Position numbers and translations under genes: made by a program. This document shows positions 1-6,209 of a stretch of DNA of 24,756 nucleotides, piece after piece. Numbering within the stretch: position 1 is the stretch's first letter; each line of letters opens with the position of its first letter. The stretch comes from JAFMIT01 sp049421205. GTDB lineage: Bacteria > Actinomycetota > Actinomycetes > S36-B12 > UBA5976. The stretch is taken from NCBI GenBank assembly GCA_049421205.1, contig JBMSMQ010000016.1, positions 1-24,756 of the forward strand. The letters run 5' to 3'. The notes beneath the pieces were generated by a model that was not told the origin of the DNA, made no database searches, and worked only from the letters and a program-made list of their open reading frames with translations.

Positions 1-1034
1 CGAGCATATGCCGAGAAACTACGTAACATTCGATCGAAGAACATCACAATAGAAATCAACACAGCAGTGATGACAGTGGTTCGAACTACTGCTCTTCGAT
101 CCACTTTAGCAAAGTAGTAACTTGCAGCTATCGCAATACCAATGGTGAAAACAAGAAGTCCTGGATAGAGAAATCGTCGATTTGGCCACTCGAACACAAT
201 CTGCATCGGGAACCAGGTGAGAAAACCAAGCCCCGCCATTGTCAACGATGCATACAGTGCTGGTTTGTTACTCACACCTACTGAAAGTTGGGTGATACCA
301 AATGCAATACCAACACCGAAAATCAAAAGACCTACCGGACCTAGGTATGGATCAGTGAACCATCGAGTTGCATCAAGAAAGAAGAAAACACAGAAAGTCA
401 CAACAGCAGCGCTACCGAAGAGTGTCCAATAGCGTTTGCGGTCTCCACCTGACACCGAACCTGTGATAAGACCAGCAAACAAACTTGCCAAAACCATCCA
501 GACAATTCCTATATTGCCGCCGGGGTCACCCGTTAGTGGGTCAAAGAGAAAGTCGTTAAAACTAATCGCAAGATATTGCTTCAATAGCACAGCGACCCAG
601 AAAATTGGAAGTGAGAAGAGTAAGAATGCAACAAAGGTCATCGAATAATCGAAACGTGAATATTGACGAAGTGCAGTGATGATACCGAGACCAATACCTA
701 AAATGATGGCGATGATTGTTGATACAATCACCAATCGAAACGAGGTTGGGATAGCGAGTGCAAGAGCGTCAGAAACTTCGCGAGCATCACGCGTGCTTCC
801 AAAATCCAAAGTAAGTACACCGCGTAACCAAATGAAATAACGAAGTGGTGGGGGAACATCAAGGTTCAAATCACGTGTCAAAGCAAAGATTAACTGTTGT
901 GCTTTTGGATCTTGACTGAGCCTAAGTTCTTCCAGCGGATCACCTGAATATGCCGCCATGTTGTAAAGAATGAAACTTGACCCGAAAAGAATAATGACAC
1001 CGATTCCAAGTCGCCGAATGATGTAGGCCAGCAT
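1..1034 (-). CDS. ABC transporter permease, DppB/OppB type (partial, C-terminus off left edge)
   Basis: Inner-membrane permease of a peptide/nickel-type ABC importer; the first 344 residues are present and the frame is open to the window edge. The protein starts MLAYIIRRLGIGVIILFG, the usual first membrane helix of this family. The family pattern continues through YFIWLRGVLTLDFG (about residues 65-78), the SFRLVIVSTIIAIILGIGLG helix, RFDYS and the SLPIFWVAVLL helix near residues 145-160. A normal DppB of 310-340 residues would reach its EAA loop soon after this. Here there is instead a long stretch with several more hydrophobic segments and the EAA loop is not reached, so the complete protein must be clearly longer than usual. 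The ATG is preceded by a good ribosome site (AGGAAGGTGAG). It lies 112 bases after the solute-binding protein gene and is presumably cotranscribed with it. Confidence 0.88.
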   Translation of the reverse strand, partial: MLAYIIRRLGIGVIILFGSSFILYNMAAYSGDPLEELRLSQDPKAQQLIFALTRDLNLDVPPPLRYFIWLRGVLTLDFGSTRDAREVSDALALAIPTSFRLVIVSTIIAIILGIGLGIITALRQYSRFDYSMTFVAFLLFSLPIFWVAVLLKQYLAISFNDFLFDPLTGDPGGNIGIVWMVLASLFAGLITGSVSGGDRKRYWTLFGSAAVVTFCVFFFLDATRWFTDPYLGPVGLLIFGVGIAFGITQLSVGVSNKPALYASLTMAGLGFLTWFPMQIVFEWPNRRFLYPGLLVFTIGIAIAASYYFAKVDRRAVVRTTVITAVLISIVMFFDRMLRSFSAYA

Positions 1035-1078
1035 TTCTCACCTTCCTGATGATGTTCGGTGGTATTGAGTCTAATAGT

Positions 1079-1115
1079 AAGGGTGGCACCTGAGTTTCGC
1101 CCAAGTGCCACCCTT
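1079..1115 (-). other. Intergenic hairpin between binding-protein and permease genes
   Basis: A perfect 11-bp inverted repeat (AAGGGTGGCAC, 1079-1089, against GTGCCACCCTT, 1105-1115) with a 15-base loop. It is not followed by a U-run on the minus strand, so it is better read as an RNA-stabilising or partially attenuating structure. In ABC importers such hairpins after the binding-protein gene commonly keep its mRNA more abundant than that of the permeases. That role is inferred here. Confidence 0.65.
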
Positions 1116-1118
1116 GTT

Positions 1119-1139
1119 AGGTAGATTGAAAATCTACCT
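1119..1139 (-). other. Second intergenic hairpin after the binding-protein gene
   Basis: A 9-bp perfect stem (AGGTAGATT, 1119-1127; AATCTACCT, 1131-1139) with a 3-base loop, starting 7 bases after the stop codon of the binding-protein gene. It stands in tandem with the larger hairpin at 1079-1115. No U-tract follows. Confidence 0.6.
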
Positions 1140-1146
1140 CAGTTCC

Positions 1147-3000
1147 TTAGAAGGAGAACTCCCAGAAATTCCACAGTGTTTGTGGAGTCAATGGAGCAGG
1201 CTTCATATTCTTAAGCCCCTTCTTGAAGGCAGTGATATTTGGATGCTGGAAGATTGGGAGGGAGACAACGTCTTCCATCAACATCTTTTCAGCATTGATA
1301 TGTACCTGAAGAATCTGAGCAGGGGTGAGGAAGGTGTAAAGCTTCTCCAATTCCTTATCCAGATCTGGGTTGCTGTAACCGAGGAGGTTATTACCACCTG
1401 AGGTCTTGAACAACTCAACACCATTTGACTGGCTGGTTGAACCCTGTACCCATGCGAAGAACATTGCGTCGTAATCGCTTGAATCCAAAAGTCCTGACCA
1501 TGCAGTCACACCGTTACCAATAACTTCAATACCTGCCTTCGCAGCTTCAGTTCTAATAAGCAGTGCTTCAGATGCACGACGTGCGTTTGCAGGAGTACCC
1601 CAGAGCAAACGAACCTTGAATGAGTTGCTACCAGCAGCTGCATTTGGATAGTACTTCTTCACCAAAGCTAGAGCCTTTGCAGTTCGATCATCCTGTGAAC
1701 CATTGGTGTATTCAGAGATACCAGATGCTGCAACGACATCGCTGTAGCCATTGGTGCCTGGGAATCGGAACAATGAGTTCATTACAACCGAGTTAGGGTT
1801 GATGGTCTTGACAAGGTCGTTCACAATCTTGGTTCGTGGAACCGTGAGCATGAATGCTTTACGCAGATCCTTTGCTTTTTGGCTGTTGCCAGCAAATGGA
1901 CCGGTGTACTTGTCCTTTGAACCAAAGATTGGGCCATGACGTAGATCGATGTGTTCGTAAACAGCACCGCTACCACCAAGAACCTCAACGCTTGAAGCTG
2001 CGCGCAAAAGCGCTACGGATGCAGCGTTTGGCTGACCACCATAGATATCAATTTCGCCGTTGATCAACGCTTGTGCAGCTGCAGTTCCATCAGCAATGTA
2101 CCGGAAGACGAACTTCTTGATGCCATTGGTCTTTGGACCGCTGTTATAGCGCTTGTTCAATACCAAAGTGGTGCTCTGGTTTGTAACTGCGCTCTTCACA
2201 ATGTAAGCACCGTTAGATACAAGAAGCAACTTGTTGGTTGACTTGTTGATGTCTGAGATGTGGTAATCGTTTGACCAAACTTTACCCATTGCACGAAGTG
2301 CAGCCTTGTCGTAGTTCAAGTATGCCTTGAGGAATCGTTCCTTAGCAGCAATGTTCTGCTCTACGCTCTGTAGACCCTTCTTGCCTTCGGAAAGAAGCAT
2401 CAAAGCGTGAACTGGAGCTGGACCAGGGCCCAAGAGTTCCCAATCTGGCTGGAATTCCTTGAACTTCAAGGTCACTGACAAGCGATTTTTGCTAATGATT
2501 GGGTTAGCAACGATGTAGCTGTCATAAATACCGTTATATCCGAGTGAATCGAACACAGGTGAAGTGGTTGCACTCGCTGGGTCACCAAGACCTGCACGGA
2601 TTGAATACTTACTGCTTGAAAGCACGTGGCTCAAAAGCAAGTCAACAGCATCAATTGGGGTGCCATCTGACCAAACGCGACCAGGCTTCAGTGTGTACTT
2701 CACACGGAAGTCTTTCTTTTCATTTTTTACAACTTTGAAGGTTCCGAGAGTTGTGTTACGAACCAAGTTTGGCTTGTCATCGTAATACGCGAAACCCATT
2801 CCGGTGAGATATCCGATTTCGGAGTTCGTCACCAAGTTGGTGTCTGGTGTACCTGAATTTAGCGAGGTCATCGTGTTGCTAGCTACGTACACAATTGTGG
2901 AACGTGTAGCAGACGATGCTGGAGTCGCTAAAGTCAAACCAGCAAGACCGACAGCAGCTGCAGCAGCGACTGCGACCTTGGCTTTTAGATTGAACTTCAT
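1147..3000 (-). CDS. ABC transporter substrate-binding protein, family 5 (SBP_bac_5)
   Basis: Extracytoplasmic receptor of the peptide-type ABC importer whose permease lies directly downstream. The 617-residue product begins with a classical signal peptide (MKFNLKAKVAVAAAAAVGLAG, probable cleavage near SSA-TRS, residue 31). The family 5 fold follows: TLKPGRVWSDGTPIDAVDLL (about 100-125) is the recognisable DG-P-A-D signature, followed by alternating lobes up to the C-terminal VVSLPIFQHPNITAF. The protein contains no cysteine at all, so the usual lipobox anchor of Gram-positive binding proteins is missing. It is also longer than the common 500-550 residues. The start is well supported by TAAGGAG a few bases upstream of ATG. 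The ligand cannot be told from sequence: oligopeptides, dipeptides or sugars and metals are all known for this family. Confidence 0.9.
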   Translation of the reverse strand: MKFNLKAKVAVAAAAAVGLAGLTLATPASSATRSTIVYVASNTMTSLNSGTPDTNLVTNSEIGYLTGMGFAYYDDKPNLVRNTTLGTFKVVKNEKKDFRVKYTLKPGRVWSDGTPIDAVDLLLSHVLSSSKYSIRAGLGDPASATTSPVFDSLGYNGIYDSYIVANPIISKNRLSVTLKFKEFQPDWELLGPGPAPVHALMLLSEGKKGLQSVEQNIAAKERFLKAYLNYDKAALRAMGKVWSNDYHISDINKSTNKLLLVSNGAYIVKSAVTNQSTTLVLNKRYNSGPKTNGIKKFVFRYIADGTAAAQALINGEIDIYGGQPNAASVALLRAASSVEVLGGSGAVYEHIDLRHGPIFGSKDKYTGPFAGNSQKAKDLRKAFMLTVPRTKIVNDLVKTINPNSVVMNSLFRFPGTNGYSDVVAASGISEYTNGSQDDRTAKALALVKKYYPNAAAGSNSFKVRLLWGTPANARRASEALLIRTEAAKAGIEVIGNGVTAWSGLLDSSDYDAMFFAWVQGSTSQSNGVELFKTSGGNNLLGYSNPDLDKELEKLYTFLTPAQILQVHINAEKMLMEDVVSLPIFQHPNITAFKKGLKNMKPAPLTPQTLWNFWEFSF

Positions 3001-3030
3001 TCATTTCTCCTTATTTTGCTGTGCACAGCG

Positions 3031-3058
3031 GGTGATCTCTACGGGTGTAAGGATCACC
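3031..3058 (-). other. Hairpin in the leader of the binding-protein gene
   Basis: GGTGATC (3031-3037) and GATCACC (3052-3058) form a 7-bp inverted repeat with a 14-base loop about 30 bases upstream of the start codon. It could be an operator or a leader structure. No known riboswitch pattern is seen. Confidence 0.3.
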
Positions 3059-3144
3059 TCGATTCCCTCACGAGAACCGTTGGCGAAATGTAACAGCCTG
3101 ATAACAAAATGGATAGATGCAAGTGAACTTTTTTTCCTAAAACA

Positions 3145-3158
3145 GGACATTTATGTCC
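3145..3158 (-). terminator. Weak terminator-like hairpin at the end of the MFS gene
   Basis: GGACAT (3145-3150) and ATGTCC (3153-3158) are inverted and overlap the TAA stop of the exporter gene. The minus strand then reads TGTTTT. The stem is short, so this is only a possible weak terminator. Confidence 0.3.
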
Positions 3159-4371
3159 GATTTGAGGTTAATTTCCCTAAATTCACCACAAATCGGGTAT
3201 TGGCGAGTGCAATGAGTAGGGTAATTGACCCACCCACAATAAGCGGGACCCGGAGGTCGATTGCCCCAAGAAATCCTCCGAGCACAGCACCTAGAGGTGA
3301 GACGCCCCACACCAATGTTCTTCGAGCACCATGGATTCGGCCAAAAATCTCACTTGGAATCAAGTACTGATATGAACTCATTAACAAGATGTTCCAAATT
3401 GATGTAGCAAATGAAGTGATGAATCCACCTAATATGAAAACAACAATATTCGGATAGATACCTTGAATAATGATCGCTGCTGGTGCGAGTGAAATTGAAA
3501 TTGCCAACATTGCTCCACGCCCAAATCTCTGTGAGAGCTTTGGAGTGATTATTGATCCGATTAATCCGCCAATGCCACCTAGCATCATTACAACACCAAA
3601 TGATGCTTCACTAATTCCAACAACATCAAGTGCAAACAAAACCAGAGTTGCTCCACTTGCTGCAAAAAAGAAACTTAGTGATGTCGTAAACATTACAAGT
3701 TTGAAAACATTCTTTTCTTCATATAAGAACTTCAATCCGAATTTCAATTCTGCGATGAAGTTTTTTGATGCAGGTGTGGATGCAAGTTTTGAAGCGCTCA
3801 CAGCCAAATTGAGAAGAATGACCCAAGCGATAGCAAAGCCGATAGATCCTATGAGGAATGGCACAAACATTGAAAGAGCAAAAAGTAATCCTGCTACTGG
3901 AACTCCCATGAACTCCTGCACAACAAATTGAGCAGTTTGCATGTGAGCGTTGCCCTTTTCCCGCTGATCTTCATTCAGCATACCCGGTAGCAGCGATTGA
4001 CTTGCAGTATCTGCAACCACTTCACACACGCCAACAAGAAAAACAATCAGATAAAGCCAATAGATGTTAATAACAAAAAAGGATTCAGGATTATTCAAGC
4101 TAAATACAAGGTAGGTTGCAAAACTAAATATCAAGACACGGAGCAGGTTTGCAACTGCCAGTAACTTAAATCGTTCCGTTCGATCAGCAATTCCACCGAT
4201 TGGTATAGCAAACAAAAGCCAGGGTAAAAATGACAAAGAACTCAAAAATGAAATCAACACTGGGTCTCGCGTAAGAAATGCAGCGAGTAGTGGTGCTGAA
4301 ACTTTCACAAGCCCATCTGAAAAATTACTTGCAATTGATGAAAGAAGTAGTTTCTTAAAGATTAGTGGCAC
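3151..4371 (-). CDS. MFS transporter, MFS_3-like (EntS-type exporter family)
   Basis: Proton-driven membrane exporter of 406 residues with about twelve hydrophobic helices. Residues 6-35 (KKLLLSSIASNFSDGLVKVS) match the opening of the MFS_3 subgroup. The cytoplasmic loop 2 motif A is clear as GGIADRTERFKLL (residues 59-71, with D63 and R64). The second half repeats it more weakly (GGIGGLIGSIITPKLSQRFG). The family includes the enterobactin exporter EntS and macrolide or tetracycline-like efflux proteins; the substrate is unknown here. The start is GTG. An in-frame TAG four codons upstream excludes a longer protein, and no Shine-Dalgarno sequence precedes the GTG, so a leaderless message is possible. 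It stands between two unrelated minus-strand genes, each with its own terminator-like or promoter region. Confidence 0.85.
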   Translation of the reverse strand: MPLIFKKLLLSSIASNFSDGLVKVSAPLLAAFLTRDPVLISFLSSLSFLPWLLFAIPIGGIADRTERFKLLAVANLLRVLIFSFATYLVFSLNNPESFFVINIYWLYLIVFLVGVCEVVADTASQSLLPGMLNEDQREKGNAHMQTAQFVVQEFMGVPVAGLLFALSMFVPFLIGSIGFAIAWVILLNLAVSASKLASTPASKNFIAELKFGLKFLYEEKNVFKLVMFTTSLSFFFAASGATLVLFALDVVGISEASFGVVMMLGGIGGLIGSIITPKLSQRFGRGAMLAISISLAPAAIIIQGIYPNIVVFILGGFITSFATSIWNILLMSSYQYLIPSEIFGRIHGARRTLVWGVSPLGAVLGGFLGAIDLRVPLIVGGSITLLIALANTRFVVNLGKLTSNRT

Positions 4372-4425
4372 GAAGAGAGCCTAGTAAAGGTGAAGTGATA
4401 CCTAAACGTAGATATCTCTCTATAA

Positions 4426-4449
4426 GAAAAACGGCCGCTTTCGCGGCCG
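4426..4449 (-). terminator. Rho-independent terminator of the 4470-5501 lipoprotein gene
   Basis: CGGCCGC (4432-4438) and GCGGCCG (4443-4449) form a 7-bp GC-only stem with a four-base loop. On the minus strand it is followed by TTTTTC, a textbook U-tract. It lies 20 bases past the stop of the lipoprotein gene and separates it from the MFS gene. Confidence 0.85.
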
Positions 4450-4469
4450 CTTTCCTTTGTGTTTAGTGT

Positions 4470-5501
4470 TTATGGAAGGTTCCAGATTGTTGAGTTAAAC
4501 ATTGCTGGTTCAGTTGCAAGAGGAGATGCGAATAAGTTGTTAAATCTTGATTGCACAATCCACTTGCCGCTACGGTTCGTGTTCGTTCCACCTGCGTAGT
4601 AATTTCGGAAAGGGCTGTTGTCATTTTCGAAATAACCCTTGGTGTAATAGACATTGTCTTCATATGAGGATGAGAAATAGTATTCATCTTCAGAGTATTC
4701 GCAGACGTAATATTCGGTTTCGTTCCAGCAAACATCATTCGAATCTTCGTCACCATCGAGGTAGTAGTCGACATCACCAATGGCTTGCTCTGATATCCAA
4801 GTGGTATCTGGAATCCAAACTTCCATGTATGAAGGGTATCCCCACTCTTCAGCTACAGGGGTACCTCCACCATTTTGGCAAACGAGCAAGAGGGCGTGGC
4901 CCGTTCCAACATATGCACTGTTGAGGCTTCTGTACATCGTCGGGATAAGAACGCATCCACCCTTAATCCAGGTACCTGTCTGAACGTCTTCAACATATCC
5001 AGGAGCGATTATTCCTCCTTCAAAATATCCGCAGTCGTCGGCATTAAAGTCGTAACCATATAGTTCACCTTGAATGTACCATTCGTAGAGTTGGCTATCA
5101 ACATCATCCATGTAGACATTCGATAAACAGTGGTTCACAAGAGCGGTCAGGTATTCCGACTTACCAGAGAATTCCATACGAACAGTTCCATCCAGCCATT
5201 TTCCTGAAACTTGCCAGTTGCCTTTGCTGTTTGAAAAACTTAGATCAACGGAAGCAGTTCCATTCCCTGCGTAAGAAACACGATCATAACTCCACGGTCC
5301 TTGCAGACCGTGTGGGTTGATAAAACCTCCGGCTCCTCCACCCTCATTCCACAAACCGTGGTCAAGATCAACTTTTCCTTTGGTAATTGTTGCTTGCACT
5401 TCGTAAGCTTGTGCATACTGGCTACTAATACCAGGGTAGCAAGCAGCTAAGACCAAGAGGAGTGCGACGCCGCCAACGAGGGCACGTAGCTTTGTTTTCA
5501 T
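4470..5501 (-). CDS. Predicted lipoprotein of unknown function, Tyr- and acid-rich
   Basis: I do not recognise a family. The 343-residue product has a lipoprotein signal peptide (MKTKLRALVGGVALLLVLAAC) with lipobox LAAC and lipidation cysteine C21, so it should be anchored to the outer face of the membrane. The mature part is unusually rich in Tyr, Asp, Glu, Gly and Trp. It has six further cysteines (in NHC, DDC, GGC, LVC, DVC and YVC contexts), enough for three disulfides. The region around residues 235-290 is strongly acidic and Tyr-rich (for example DVDYYLDGDEDSNDVC). The start is supported by AAGGGAG six bases before ATG. It is divergent from a second lipoprotein gene and ends at a strong terminator, so it is a single-gene transcript. 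It may be an exported binding or surface-display protein; function is not assignable. Confidence 0.8.
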   Translation of the reverse strand: MKTKLRALVGGVALLLVLAACYPGISSQYAQAYEVQATITKGKVDLDHGLWNEGGGAGGFINPHGLQGPWSYDRVSYAGNGTASVDLSFSNSKGNWQVSGKWLDGTVRMEFSGKSEYLTALVNHCLSNVYMDDVDSQLYEWYIQGELYGYDFNADDCGYFEGGIIAPGYVEDVQTGTWIKGGCVLIPTMYRSLNSAYVGTGHALLLVCQNGGGTPVAEEWGYPSYMEVWIPDTTWISEQAIGDVDYYLDGDEDSNDVCWNETEYYVCEYSEDEYYFSSSYEDNVYYTKGYFENDNSPFRNYYAGGTNTNRSGKWIVQSRFNNLFASPLATEPAMFNSTIWNLP

Positions 5502-5535
5502 TGTTACTCCCTTCGGGCAGGCGCTCGCCAGCCCT

Positions 5536-5600
5536 CATATATATGTGAGCGAAAGGTATCAGGTTGCCCTGCCTATGCTCAAGCAGGGCACATATATATA
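5536..5600. promoter_or_regulatory. Shared divergent promoter region of two lipoprotein genes
   Basis: Two AT blocks, CATATATATGTG (5536-5547) and CACATATATATA (5589-5600), are near-perfect reverse complements of each other. They sit upstream of the two divergent genes and could supply their -10 elements. Between them is an 8-bp inverted repeat TGCCCTGC (5565-5572) / GCAGGGCA (5583-5590). The arrangement suggests a symmetric promoter-operator serving both genes. Clear -35 boxes were not found, so the exact promoters are unassigned. Confidence 0.45.
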
Positions 5601-5618
5601 GTGAAGTAGTCTTTGAAA

Positions 5619-6164
5619 ATGAGAAAAATATTGATAATTCTTGCAATTTTCGGGCTGACTAGTGCCTGCGGCACGGATTCAAGCCAAGAAACTCCGTCTC
5701 CAAGCGTCAGTACGAGTGCTTCCCCTACCTACGATTTCAGAACAGATCCGGCCACCCTTGGTCCTGATTTGCAGATGTACCTCAATAATCTTGGGAATAT
5801 CGGTGTACTTGAAAATGAAGTTGTTGGACTTTTTGATGCAGTATCTGGGCCAAATTTCCAAGGTCCTGCCCAACTTCTGAAACAACTTGAATTGATTATC
5901 CCCAAGTCAAAGTCATTTCTCAAGCAATTAGAGAAAATTGAAACCAAACATCCCGAGATAAAACATTTTCATTCTTCTTATATCGAAATATGGCAAGAGC
6001 AGGTGAGCGCCTTCGAAGGTATGAAGAGTGCGATTGAGAGTGAAAATGATACTGAACTTCAAAATCAGGCAGTAAAGATCGAAAGTGCAAGAAGCAAAAT
6101 TGCACCTCTGCAACTAGAACTTCAAGCGCTCGCTGAATATGCTGGGGTTGACATTGTCTTTTAA
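5619..6164 (+). CDS. Small predicted lipoprotein, helical, unknown function
   Basis: I do not recognise a family. With the ATG at 5619 the product has 181 residues; a TTG two codons earlier is possible but needs no invoking. The N-terminus MRKILIILAIFGLTSAC is a short lipoprotein signal peptide with lipidation cysteine C17. It is followed by a Ser/Thr/Pro linker (SQETPSPSVSTSASPTY) typical of surface tethers. The rest, roughly residues 45-178, is predominantly helical by composition, with heptad-like Leu/Ile spacing and charged stretches (LLKQLELIIPKSKSFLKQLE). This suggests a helical bundle or coiled coil. No catalytic motif is visible. The gene is divergent from the larger lipoprotein at 4470-5501 and ends directly at a strong bidirectional terminator. 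Confidence 0.75.
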   Translation: MRKILIILAIFGLTSACGTDSSQETPSPSVSTSASPTYDFRTDPATLGPDLQMYLNNLGNIGVLENEVVGLFDAVSGPNFQGPAQLLKQLELIIPKSKSFLKQLEKIETKHPEIKHFHSSYIEIWQEQVSAFEGMKSAIESENDTELQNQAVKIESARSKIAPLQLELQALAEYAGVDIVF

Positions 6165-6200
6165 ATATAAAAAGGCGTGCAAACGCACGCCTTTTTATAT
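6165..6200. terminator. Bidirectional Rho-independent terminator
   Basis: A perfect 16-bp inverted repeat (6165-6180 and 6185-6200) with an AAAC loop. The GC core GGCGTGC/GCACGCC is flanked by A-run and T-run on both sides, so it works on both strands. It begins at the base after the TAA of the small lipoprotein gene and ends 9 bases before the stop of the IPT-repeat gene. Confidence 0.95.
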
Positions 6201-6209
6201 TCGCTGTTG

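Noticed and set aside
2804..3370. 188-codon plus-strand open frame opposite the binding protein and exporter genes
   Set aside because: It is antisense to two well supported genes and spans their intergenic gap; composition is that of a shadow frame.
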